From assembly GCF_963678635.1 (NCBI RefSeq), contig NC_087069.1, positions 52,984,251 through 53,048,250 on the forward strand: a DNA stretch of 64,000 nucleotides, written 5' to 3'. The stretch comes from Symsagittifera roscoffensis (Eukaryota; Xenacoelomorpha; Acoela; Convolutidae). Of the stretch, positions 48,240-60,700 are shown in pieces. The notes beneath the pieces were generated by a model that was not told the origin of the DNA, made no database searches, and saw only the letters and a list, made by a program, of their open reading frames with translations. Every line of letters starts with the position of its first letter. Position 1 is the first letter of the stretch. Position numbers and translations under genes: made by a program.

Positions 48240-49260
48240 AAGAACAAACGATTCCTAGGTCTGGCAACTGAGCCAAAAATACAAAAGCAGAAAAAGAATA
48301 GGCCGAAACTTTTCTGACCGGAAAGTTTACATTTCGAAAAAAAAACATTTCCTGGTCACATTCAAACCCCGGACCTTTGCAGTCTCCGACTTATTAAATG
48401 ACTCAAAGCTAAATGTCCGGGAGACTGTGAAAAATTGGAAATCATTATGAACCAAGGTACCATCAGGAGTAGATGAATCCTGTGAACAGAGTTTAGGGAA
48501 AAAAGTCAACTACCAAATTGCGATACACTTGCAATGGTAAAAAAGCGAATTAGCTTCAGTTTAATACACACACAAGGCAGCGAAATTGCAAACGAGCAAG
48601 AAAATGATAAAAAGGTGTCTTGAAAAGAAACAAAATGTTAAATTATAGCTAATATGAAATTCCGCATGATATAATTTGAAACGATGTAAGCTGAATGCAA
48701 CAGCATAAGCTTCGCATAAAAAATTCGTAGTGAATTAAACTACACTGTGTATAAATAAAGCATTTCAAAGATCTCTCAAAAATTTTTGATTTCGAAAAAA
48801 TCTGAAAATACACTAAGAGGTATATGACTTTATTGAAGCAAAGGGATTTTGCAATACTTTGTTCGTAGAAAATGCTGAATGAACAAGATTTTGTTTCGTC
48901 ATTGAGCCACGAAAACAAGCATTTTAGTTTGCGATTAGTCCTCGATAAAAATTGCTTCGAAGTAAAACACTGCACTTCGCATTTCCAGAAACATAAATGT
49001 ACACGTAACGATAGCTCTGCTACCTTAATAATTCTCCATTGTTTTTTGTTTTTAAAATACGGAATACAGTGATCTGAAAATCAATTACACTTTCTAAATT
49101 AGCAACAAAATTCACTTCACAAACGCATTTTTAAGGCAACTGAATCCCGTTAAAAGCAAAATTTCCTCATAGAATCTAGTTTAAGAGTATTTCACTTGAC
49201 TCCACTCAGCGGCTCTTTAAAGAACACAAAGGTTTCGTTGAGAATTTTCTAATCTTATCA
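48240..49260. repeat. Segmental repeat containing a tRNA-like SINE, copy 2
   Basis: Nearly its whole length matches 51280-52200: GATTCCTAGRTCTGGCAACT, a degenerate tRNA-like stretch (about 48350-48430, minus strand), a CTTCAGTTTAATACACA tract, and the CAGTGATCTGAAAATCAAT end block. The 108-codon minus frame at 48649-48975 reads this repeat. Confidence 0.7.
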
Positions 49261-51279
49261 AATTAGACTCATTAGCAGTTCATCTGAATAACTTAGCACC
49301 ACATAAAATTTCAAACTGCTTTGAAAAATTGGAAAAAAAACATGAGCTTAGGTACATTTCACTGAGAGTTTCAGCATAGATAAACTTACCTCAAAATTAT
49401 TTTTCGAATGTTGTAACTACGGGTCCTATAATGAACAATTTGATTGATGGTTTTCGAAGCAAAAAAATGAGTTTTTATAGAAGCAACTATATCAGAAATT
49501 TCTACTAAGACAGACGACAGAGAAGTGCTACTGTAAAAATGTGAATTGAATTGAAAAGAAAGAAAGAAAGAAAGAAAGAAAAAAAGAAAGAAAGACAGAA
49601 AGAAAGAAAGAAAGAAAGAACGAGTTTTTTCTGCAATTGTATAAAAATGAAAGATATGCAAAGAATGCAACGTTAGACAATATTAAATTTATATCGATCA
49701 AAATTTATACAACAGAAGTGGATAGACAAAGGGCAAGGTCAATGCCCACTGAGAGTCTGCCCAGTGCTTACTTAACAAAGTAATTAAAAATGTACTAATT
49801 AACAAAATGTATTAAAAATATTTAACTTATGGGTTACTTGAGAAAAAATGATAAAAAGAAGTTTATGTGAATCACATCAATGTACTTACTGTAATTTACG
49901 TATAAAGCATGAGGGCGATGCGCCATTGCACTCGGAGTCAGAGAATTGCAGAAATCAAAGAAAAAAAAAGGAAAAACTCGAACTTTTTCAGTAACTCCTA
50001 AAAATTAGAAAATCGTCAGTATCCTGAGAGCTAGCACCTTTTGAGAGGTCATAATTCTAATTTAGATTACCAAACTGTATTGGTGGTCTGATAATATTTA
50101 ACTAGCTGTCCAATGAGTTCTTTATTGGTGAAGAAAGAGAGAAAAAAATTGGAAATTTTCTGAAAAATAATAAAATCGTCGATATATAAATCTAGTAACA
50201 ATTGAGGAGCCAGAAGTTTTTGAGAAAACTCTGAAAAATCTTAAAATTGTCGATGTCTGAAAACCAGCAACTTTTGAGGATTCATATTCCTGGGCTAAAC
50301 TCATAAGGCAATTTGGGGGTTTGATAGAGTCAAATAACTAGGATTGTATAATTAAAACGAACAAGCGAACACTAATTTTTAAAAACAAGGGTTGTTAGAT
50401 CAGGATTTCCCATAAAATAGTTTTTTTTTCAATTTGTGACGGTGGCATGTCGTTTTCAACCAGTAAGATACATAGTTTTGAACCCATATTTTTCATTGAT
50501 TAAGTATTTTGTTTATTTCTGCAGAAAATTTTTTGATATAGCAATCTTTTTTATCTCCTAGTACTATTTGGATTTTGAAACGGCGTAAGTATGGTTCAAA
50601 CACTGAGTTGAATGTGACCAATTTAAAGAGCGTATGCAAAACTTCAATAAGTCATATAAAGCTCATAAACAGTTCGTATTTTGTTTTCAATAAAGTCACG
50701 GGATACGCAATCAAATTTGAGCTTAAAATGTATCATACCCAAACTTTTTCTCAGGCTCATAAAAAGAAGGTTGACTGTAGAAAAACTAGTGCACAGAAAA
50801 ACAAGTAGACCAGATTGTATTACAGGTTTTATGTCTGCATTATGAAATATTAATTAAATAATTTAATGTACAAAGTGATGCATTTTTGAGACAACGCCTG
50901 CCTAATTTATTACTGAGTTTATCAACCTGATCGGAAAAGCTTAATTTACTATCAACAATTACTCATGCATGAAATTATTTCCGAAACAGACAAATCTCTT
51001 ATATGTATATTTAAGTTGTTAGAAGCCCCTCTGTTTTTGAAAAAGCTTCAGTTAAGTCTTATATGTATTTAGGGTGAGTTTGTTATAATGCAAGCATGTA
51101 GTTAGGTTCGTTATGTCATTTTGAAAAAGGTCAAACAGGCGTTGTGAGATACGACGTTTATATCGTCATTAAAAAGAAAATTATATTTGGTAAAATTACA
51201 ACCAATAAAGAAGCAAATTTTGATTCTTTAAAGCTCAAACACTGAAGGCAACTACAGTAGAAATTGTTCAGAACAAAAA
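49261..51279. other. No gene recognised; GAAA microsatellite
   Basis: Holds an imperfect (GAAA)n tract at 49556-49620. There are two related TCTGAGAGCTAGC/TCTGAAAACCAGC-type blocks at about 50015-50080 and 50255-50320. Otherwise it is AT-rich sequence with no supported gene. Confidence 0.5.
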
Positions 51280-52200
51280 AAAAACTGATTCCTAGATCTG
51301 GCAACTAATCCGACATAAGCAGGCAAATAATGAGCCAAAATTTTTCTAACCAGGAATTTTTACTGTTGAAAAAAGGTCCTGGTCAGATTCGAAACCAGGA
51401 CCTTTGCTGTCTTCGAAGTATCCTTTTCCCCAGGCTTAGTGCGCAGGAAACAGCAAGAAATTGGATTTCTTTGTGAACCAAAGCACCACCTGGAGTTGAT
51501 GAGTCATGTGAACAAAGTTATTCACGGGAAAAAAGTATAGTACCCGATTGTTGCAAACATAATGAAAACTGAAACTATCTTCAGTTTAATACACATGCAA
51601 TGCTGCAAATTCGGAAACAAGCGAGAAACGATGAGAGTGTGGTTGCCTTCAGTGTTTTAGCCCAAGATTGCCCTCAGTTATTCAGCCCAAGGTACCTTGA
51701 GTCGATGAGTCCTGTGAACAAAATCATTTACGGGAAAAGTATAGTAACCGACTGCAATACCCTTGCTTGTCCCAAGATGAGTGGAAGCTGAATGAATCTT
51801 CAGTTCAATGCACAGGCAATGCTGCAAATTCGCAAACCAGCAAGAAAACGATACGGATTTTTGCATTAATTTGCTCGAAGAAATATCTCGAAAAACAAGA
51901 TTTTTTTCGTCAAGGAGCCACCAAAAATATTTTTTTTTTGTTTACGGGTAATATTCGAAAAAAAATGCTTCCAAGTATAACACTACCATCTGCATGGTCA
52001 GAAAAACAAATGTAAAAGTAACGCAAGATCGGCTTGCTTAAAAACGGACCTTTGCTTATAGTTATTGTTAATATACTGATTACAGCGATCTGAAAATCAA
52101 GTAAACTTTCCATACTACCAATGAAATGGTCTCAAAAACGCATGATCAAGGCAACCGAAGTCCTTTAAAAGCAATAATTCTTCAAAAAGTCTAGGTTAGA
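51280..52200. repeat. Segmental repeat containing a tRNA-like SINE, copy 3
   Basis: Counterpart of 48240-49260. Its tRNA-like part on the minus strand (about 51365-51440) has AGATTCGAAACCAGGACC, a decayed B box. A partial internal duplication repeats the GGTACCTTGAGTCGATGAGTC region (about 51480-51530 and 51690-51720). Confidence 0.7.
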
Positions 52201-53010
52201 AGTAAGAAAAGATTTTATTTTGTCCATGAGCAGCCAAAACAAGTATTTAAGTTTGCGAGTAGTCTTCGAAAAATGCTGCGAAAAATAGTTTTACCGAAAA
52301 TTAACACTTTTTCAATATACGGAATACAGTGATATGAATATCAATTACACTATCTGAAGTAGCAACGAACTCAGTCTCACAAACGCATGTTTAGGGCAAC
52401 TGAATACCTTTAAAGGCAAAATTTTCCCTTAAATTCTAGGGTTTTAGTGTTTTACTTGCATCCTGTCAGCGGGTGTAGGCAAACATAATTAAGGTTTCGT
52501 TGAGAGTTTCCTGTATTCGCTCATCAACAAAAAATAACGAGGCCACCATGCTGATATAAAATAGGCCAAGTTTTCCAAGTTTGTTATGAATTTAATGAAG
52601 CAAAGAGTTTTTGCAATGATTTGTTCGTAGAAAGTCCTTAAAAAACAAAATTTTATTTTGTCAATGAGTCACCAAAACAAGCATTTTAGTTTGCGAGTAG
52701 TCTTCGATAAAAATTGCTAAGTAAAACACTAAACTCTGCATGTTCAGAACCACAAATGTACACGTAACGCAAGCTCTGCTAGTTTAATAGTTGTCCACTG
52801 TTTATTATTTTTTAATATACAGAATACAGTGATCTGCAAATCAATTAAACTTTCTAAAATAGCAACAAAATCAACCTCACACGCATGTTTAGGGCAACGG
52901 AATTCCATTAAAAGCAAAATTTTCTCATAGATTCTAGGTCAGGAGTATTTTGCTTGACTTCACTCAGCGGCTCTTTGCGAGAAGAACCTTTGATTTTGTT
53001 GAGCGTTTTC
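52200..53010. repeat. Segmental repeats, copies 4 and 5, in tandem
   Basis: Two units, about 52200-52580 and 52590-53010, each run from a GAGTAGTCTTCGA-like tract through GAATACAGTGATNTGAA and AACGCATGTTTAGGGCAAC to a CAGCGG tract. They extend the family seen at 47630 and 48240. Confidence 0.65.
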
Positions 53011-53264
53011 GGTTAATACTAAATGGGCTCAGAGATTTTAAAATAAGACTCGGCTCTTCAACACTGCTTCTGAATAACTTGATTAATTTATAAAATTTCA
53101 AAAATGCATTGAAAAATTGAAAATAAAACGTTTGGATAGATACAGTGAAACAATTAAAATGGTTTTCATGGCTTTTAAAAAGGGTCTTTATAAACAAGTC
53201 AAACAATTAATTAAAATTGCTTTGAAACAATTTAGTTTTTTACCAAAAAGGCAGCAACGGGCCC

Positions 53265-53371
53265 TAACGGGCCGAAATTTAATAAATTCCTTGTTTATCG
53301 GGCCGCCAACGGGCTCGACTTGAATTATATCGGGCCGGGCCGGGCCGGGCCTCAATTATGGCGGCCCGTTA
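53265..53371. mobile_element. Tiny GC-rich inverted-repeat element with GGGCC motifs
   Basis: It begins TAACGGGCCG (53265-53274) and ends with the exact inverse CGGCCCGTTA (53362-53371). Between them GGGCC occurs repeatedly, including CGGGCCGGGCCGGGCCGGGC at 53331-53350. The GC content contrasts sharply with the surroundings. Subterminal GGGCC-like motifs are known from some hAT-derived miniature elements, so a very small non-autonomous element is a fair guess. No target duplication is clear. Confidence 0.5.
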
Positions 53372-53394
53372 ACAAGTCTGCATTTAACATAGAT

Positions 53395-54200
53395 AAACTT
53401 ACGCCATGATGAGTTGTCAATTGTTGTATTTAAGGTTCCTGTAAAGAACAACTTGGTTGTTGGTTTTAGATGCAAAAACTTTTTTAGAAGTAACTAAATA
53501 AGAAACTTCAACCAAGATAAAAACTAATACTGCAAAACTATGATTTGAATTGACAATAATCATGTATTTTTTTTTACTGAGAACGAGTTAAAACAAGTTA
53601 AATTTAAAAAAGTAAAATGTATTGATGTTTCATGGACATCGAGCATATTTTGGAATGACTAATTTTCGCTTCTATTTTGTTTCTGTTTTTTATGCAGCTT
53701 TGCAGTTACCAATTAATCATAACAAAACAAGTCATCATGAAACTGCTACCGCAAAACTGCGAGTTGAATTGTCCATTACTATGTGATTTTTTTTTTCAAC
53801 TGTGAACGAATTAAAACACGTTAAAAACGAAAGTAAAATGTACTGATGTATCGTGGACATTGAGCATATTTTGAATGACTAATTTTTGCTAGCTATTTTG
53901 TTTCTGTTCTTCATTCAGCTCTGCAGTTACCAATAAATGATAACAATACAAGTCGCCATGAAACTGCTACTGCAAAACTGTGATTTTAATTGACCATTGT
54001 TATATGATTTTCTTTCTACTGTCAACGAGTTAAAACAGTGAGCAACTATTATGACTAATTTATGATATTTTGTTTCTGTTCATTATTCAGCTCTGCAGTT
54101 ACCAATCAATGATAACAATACAGCCGGCATAACACTGCAACACTGTGATTTATATTGACCATAAGTAAATGACTTTTTTTCTACTGAACGAGTTAAAATA
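53395..54200. repeat. Tandem repeat of about 200 bases
   Basis: Four units share TCAGCTCTGCAGTTACCAAT, GATAACAATACAAGTCGCCA, GAAACTGCTACTGCAAAACT and ACTGNGAACGAGTTAAAACA. They start near 53500, 53690, 53915 and 54085 and grow shorter to the right. They lie downstream of the MTA stop codon. Confidence 0.8.
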
Positions 54201-54322
54201 AGCTACTATTAAAACAGAAGGTATAAGGTACACCTTCGCAGTAAAAGCAGTAAATTAGCAGAGCGTTGCATTTAAAATTCGAATTTTGCTGCAATCTGAT
54301 TGGCCGAAAATTCGACAACTTT

Positions 54323-54375
54323 ATCTACTTAACAATTGCCCTTTCTTGAATGGGGGAGGCAATTGTTTAGTAGAT
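54323..54375. repeat. Hairpin with an 18-bp stem
   Basis: ATCTACTTAACAATTGCC (54323-54340) pairs with GGCAATTGTTTAGTAGAT (54358-54375) with one mismatch, leaving a 17-base loop. It lies about 350 bases beyond the MTA stop, so it could be in the 3' UTR or just outside it. It may be a small inverted-repeat element. Confidence 0.6.
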
Positions 54376-54726
54376 CACAAATTGGCAACTAATTTTAATT
54401 CAACAACATTCTCGTAACCTCTAATTCCATTCTGGCAATGCGTTGTGATCTTATTAAATTTGCGCACAAAATAAAACATTTTCTTTTGCACATTTCAAAT
54501 GTAAGGTCATTCATTAAAAAATTTTTATAAGTACCTCTAATAAATGAAGTTCTACTTCTTTTTTCATTAAACAATATATGTGATACAATATTTTATATTT
54601 GGGAAAGAAGTTTTTATTTGCTTCTACGAAATCATATATAGTTTTTTCTTTTAACTAAAGATATCAATTTGATAGAAGAACTTTTTTCCGCACTTCTTTC
54701 GTATTATCTTGAAAACATCAAGTTTT

Positions 54727-57700
54727 TTATCCTCGACCCATGTCGGGTAGGGCCAAAACACAGGGTCTGCGTCCGCATTTTTTCTGCTGGGGAACTGTCA
54801 ACAAGTTGCGTAACTTCATCGTTTTCTCAGTCTGCATATAAATAACACCATCAGCTTGTTCCAGCCAATTTACTCTTTTAACTTTCGCCGCACATATTGG
54901 CAAAGATATACTTGGTAGTTTTCGTTTGAGTTGACTCGATCCTGCAAAGTTTTCAGCTTCTAGTTTGATCACCTTTTCTTCAAAGTTTCTGATCTTTTCA
55001 ATCAGTTCGTCTGTTATTTTGACCTTCAGTTTTGCTCTTTCTGCTTTTAGCGATTTCGGAGTATTGCAGAGGGCTTTTATTTCGTCAACGTTGAAGTTTA
55101 TCATAGCCTGGAACACATAAAAGCTCTAAATTGTGAAACTCGTAATGCTAAAAGCACAAAAAAAAAATTTGACATTTTGGCTTCATCATTTTGAACACCC
55201 CTTCCCCCAGCAAATTTCAACCCCTCCATAATAGAAAAATCACAGCCTGAATGGTTATATTTTTTGTTATTAAACTGGAGTCTAAAAAAGGAAAAAGCTG
55301 AAAATTTGCGACTTAGGATTGCGAAATATTTGTTCAAAATTAACAAAACACTGTTTTTACGAAAAAAAAAATCGATAAGTTATGTTCCCAAAAAGAATTC
55401 GCTTCAAATACATTTAAAATAACTTCAAACTATTGTTGTTTTTAACCAATAAAATAACTAAATAACGTACTTGTTTCTGAACTGTTTCGTGGTCAAATTC
55501 AGCGCAAGGTCGTCTGGCCAAAGTTTTCATAGTGTTGTAAAGAGAACTGAATTTCCTTCCATATTTGGACAGAGGAGTCGTGACTAACAGGAAACAAGTT
55601 CTCGATTTGATCGCCTGAAAAATAGGGTCGTAATAGTTTGTTATAACCATCATCCAGTTTAGTCAAACAAATTCAATGTTTTTTTTCCTGACAGTAAGTG
55701 TATTTCTTTGTGAGCCCAAGTTTACTCAGTTTGCAAATGAAATCCTTTTCAAAATATTTCTTACAACTACACAGAAGCCCAACTAACCAAATGATAATAA
55801 TCAAAAAAGTTTTTCATAGTTGAAGACATTCTAATTGTTTCCATAAGCACCAGTAATATACATTTTGCAATAAAACACCACAAAAAACCTAAAGCTAAAC
55901 ATTTCCCTAGCTTGTATTTATTTCCACTTTTCAAAATTCGAAAAAAAAACAATCGAAAAAATTCTAAATTCAAAATTCACTTTTCAAAATTCGAAAAAAA
56001 AACAATTTCAAATGACAGAAAGACTAACTCTCCTGCAAATAAGTATCTTTGTTAGTGAGCACCAGTTGGTTCATATACAGTAAAGTAACAACTATAACTA
56101 CACGCTGTACTTTGCAGCAAGTTTGTTTCAAATGAAAGACTAAATTTTTTTTACAAACAAACAAACGACCGAGGTGAACAACTTGAAATCTCCAAAACGT
56201 TATCTTGCCTGTATGTAAGTGTCTTTCTTAAGTTCAGGTTTGTTTAAATGTAGAAACAGTTTGACAAACTATTAACTTGTAAATATAATGAAAACTTGCT
56301 CGCCTGTACATAAGTGTCTTTTTTAGTGAGCACCAGTTGATGCACTGTGGCCAAGTGTCTGTGCAGTTGGTTTCTACTCTTGAACTCCTTCTTCTCGCAC
56401 TGACTGCCTCTGCCCACCACTGTGCAAATGTACTCTCCGTGTGTAGCCATGTGGTTGATTAGGCGCTCCTAATCAAAATATAATGTTATTAAACTAGGAT
56501 AGCTGTTACTTTGGTTGAATTATAGTAAATTAGGTATATTAAAAATAGCTTTCCCAAAAAAAACAATTATTCCATTGCGATGATTATTTGTGACAGCTGA
56601 TGTTGCGGGTGGGAAAGTTTACAAAAAACCAAAACGCACCCAAAGAGTAAGTCCTCTTCATTATCAGTGTTGACAACAATGAAGCTTCGGAAAATATATT
56701 AAAACTCGTCTCTTTGTCCCCTTCCCATATTTATTTTGAAAAAAAAATTACCGTAGGAATTTGATTCAACATTTAAGACCAATTAAATGGACCGTTTCGA
56801 GAAAAAAACATTGCCAAACCAAAAAAAATGACTTAAGAAAACGAGTGGCGGTAACGTGGTGATCATCTCTTTCTCAATAGTAAGTGCACTTTTGTTGCGA
56901 TGAGGCGGCAACATTAACACGCAGCTTGCAGGAAAAATTTCATGCATTTTTGGATCAGGCGCACAACAATACCTTTTTCATAAAAGTTTGAACAATACCG
57001 ATGTTGATTATTTCCACTTTCCATTGTGTACTAATCAGTCTGATACTTTCTTTCAGTGATAAAAATTAGCCCTTAAATCTTAACTTTCACCTGTCTGTTG
57101 AATAGTTTCGCACAGTTTCTGCACTCGTATTTCGCACTCTCAGCACTCCCTGTTGCACTCTGCACTATGTTGCCCTCGTAGAAATTGGGCTTCACTAGTC
57201 CGCCGTACCTACATTGCAAAATGAATTTAGTAAAAAAAGTAGTTTTAAAATATTAAATTACGGACGGCAGTTATTATTAGAATATTAAATAAAACTTTGC
57301 CATCGATTTGGCTTAACTTTGCATTTGGTGGTCAATCTACGAATCCCATATTGTACAAAAAATTGTTGTCACATAGAAAAAATTTCGCAATAATTTTACT
57401 CATTCAATCCGAAAACAAATGTGTTAAATCGCTCACACTGAGGCGAAGCTGCGCTTTGCAAACTAGCAAAAAACGACAAAAAGCAGCTCTTTAAAGAGAA
57501 ATAAGAAAAAGCAGAAATAAACCTCAAACCGGCAACGCGACGGATTTGAACAAATGCCACCAAAATTGGCCACGGACGCATAACAGGCGACGAACACAGC
57601 CAAAAACGAACCAGAGAACATATTTTATGAAAATTCCAATGCTACAGATTGTGATTATAGCAAAAAAGCGGCTCTTTTCCAGTCAGTCATCACTATGATT

Positions 57701-60700
57701 TTTTCTGAAATTCAATATTTGAAAATCTATTTAATATGACTTTTTTGGCTATTAACTGCATTAAAACGTTTTCTTTGGCTCTCACTTTTTCCAGTAAGTC
57801 CAGCAGTCGCCACATAGTCTGCACTGGTTGTTTGGACCCCAGAGAAACCAGTCAGTAGACGAGGACTCTTCTATCTCACATCCCTACAGAACAGAAAACA
57901 ACTAAACTAATAATGAGATTTGATCTGAATCGGCCGAAAACAGAACTGGGGGAGTGCCTCATGCGTAAAGGATCGAATTATCAAAAGTTTTGTCAACCAA
58001 TCACAGCTCAGTATTTAACGATTTGAAATAAGTAATCGATACACTCAGTCAGTTTCGGACAGTTTAAAGGGCTTAGATTGATTGATAATTTTAGCACATT
58101 TTGTCCTTCGCGCATGAGAATAGTCCCCAGTTGAACTTGTAACTTCCATTTTAAACTAATTTTTGGTACCATTTCATCAAATAATCCCATATTTATTGTA
58201 TTTTTGTTATATTAGATGACAGTTTGATGACATGGTAACAAGAGGTGGTTGAAACAGGAAGTTACTAATTTCATTTAAAACAGATTTAGATCAATTTTAA
58301 AATCTGACTTAAGTTTTTAAAATATTTTTCCTAAATTAACTGAAAAAGGATAAAATATAAAAGAAGATAGAAATCAAATACAATGATGGATGATAAAAAT
58401 AACTGGTTAAAAGTCAAAAATTATTCTCGTTGCAACTGTAGTTCAAATTGCTCCGGAGATGGAACTTATTATCTTATTCTTCAAAACTTGATTGAAATTT
58501 TTCGATATAAATTTGACATACTAGTATATGCCGAATAACGAAGAACTGTATAAATAGATATCGTAGATAAATAAGTTCATCGATGAAAACTTCAGCAAAA
58601 ATGTTTATAAGCCAAGTCTTCGATTTCAATTAAAACCAAATGCAAAATGTTCTTTATTAAATCACTAACAATTTGGAACTTCAGTAACTTTATTTCCGAT
58701 GTTGTCAGCAAAATCGAAGCTTTAACAAGAAAAGTAAATCAGCTCTAAAAAGGAAAGGCATGAGAACTAAAACTTTTTTACCCCCTGAAACAGAACATCA
58801 GCGAACTCATACAAATCATGAAATCTCTTTACTACATTTGGGCTACTCATTTTGCTTTAAATAAACAAGAACTGCTAGACTTGACCACGACACCGCTTAT
58901 TTGCATACAATTTGGCATCAAAAATATTATCTAAACATTATCATCTGACAGTTTAAAAGCAGTGATGAAAGCAAACAAAAAAACTGGTTTATTTTTTGTT
59001 TCGAATTTTACGGGAAAAAAATGAATGCACATACAGCTCTTCGAATTTCAACAATAATTTATGACTGGTGCTTTTTTTGATAAATGAAACCAGCAATGCT
59101 CTGTAATGCTCCTTTGGCAGCAAATTGTATCAAACCCCACCTCTGACTCATTATTTTAAGAAAGGAACCAAACTCAAACCCAGGAGCTGCCAGGGAAGCT
59201 ATTTTGAATAGTATGACAGTATATATCACAGCCTCTCCTACACTTTACACTTTAAAGTGCAGTCCTTTCTTTGTCTTTACATGACTTCATCAAGACTTCA
59301 ATCGTTCGCAATTGAAATGAAACACCGAAATTTCGAACCTGTTTTTCTCAATACATAGACAACTTTTTGAAAAAAATTATTGTTGTGGAATCATGACTGA
59401 AAATGCGTTGATATAAAAACCCACTCGACCTATTCAGATGATCATTTGTGATACCTGATTTTGCGTGAAAAACCAAAAAGAACAACACAACTAAAACACA
59501 CCCGAATACAAAGTTCTTACCCGTTTTCAATGGTCGAAACAAAAAGGTTGTAAGACTCTGTTCACTTTCTTACGCCGGCATGTTTTCTTGGAGTTTAGAA
59601 CAGCAAAATAAATTTAACACAGCGCTGCATAAGAAACTTGCGATTTACACTTGCGATGTATTAAAAACATACAAAAACATACAAAGTTGAATAAAATTAT
59701 GAACAAAAATAGGTCTACCAAAAATCATTGAAGGCAAAAATTCCAGAAATTTGAATATTAAATTAGCAACGGAGCAAAACTTACAAAAAGTAAACAAATT
59801 CGACAATCTTTGAGCAAACACTTGAATAAACTTGAATAAATGATTATATAAAAATCTTGAAGTTTTAAGTACCTCCTGAGAAAAATATGATTATACTAGA
59901 GGTCAGCTAAAGCTGGAAATACCTGTTTGACTCTTTTTGAACTTCAGATTAAGAAGGGTAGTTTTCGAGAAAAGTCAATAAGTTTGAAAAAACGGTCAAA
60001 AAACTTGACTTTTGGAGGGTAATAACTTGTTATATAAAAACAATTGGGCACAGCCGTTTATTCAAAGAGCTTTCCACAACCTGTTCTACCCATTAAAACC
60101 AAAACCTCAGATTTGGGAGGGTGATTTTGGAGAAAAGTCAAAAATTTTCAAAAAAACGGTCACAAAATCGAAAAATTGTTTTTATTTCGAGAGTCACTAT
60201 TTATTGTATGGAAAAACTTGGGCGCAATCGCTTATGCAGGGGAGCTTTCCACAACCCGTTAAACTTTTTGAAACCAAAATCTCCAATGTAAAAAGTAGTT
60301 TTTGAGAAAATTCTAAAAGCTTTTAAGAAACGGTCGAAAAGTCGAAAATTTGACTTTTCTGAGGGCAATAACTTTTTGTGTAAATAAAAAAAACTGGGGG
60401 AGCGGCTAATACAGGGTAGCTTCTCACAACTTGTTCTATCCATGAAAACCAAAATCTCAAATTTGGGAGGGTAGTTCACGAGAAATTGTAGAAAACTCCA
60501 AAAATTCCTCGCACACACTTTTTCGAAGGCTGTAGAAAATGAAGTAAGGTGAAAAAAAACTAAAGGATTATACAGATAACCACAGGCACCATTTTTTTTC
60601 GATAGAGTAGTTTTTGAGAAAAACTAAATTTTTGAAAAAAAGAAAAGTTTTTCCAATGTCTAAAAAAAAAACAAAAAAAAAACCCGATCCCATTCATTTT

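Noticed and set aside
60012-60518. ORFs of about 100 codons on both strands
   Set aside because: Both read a dispersed tandem cassette that recurs elsewhere without keeping those frames.
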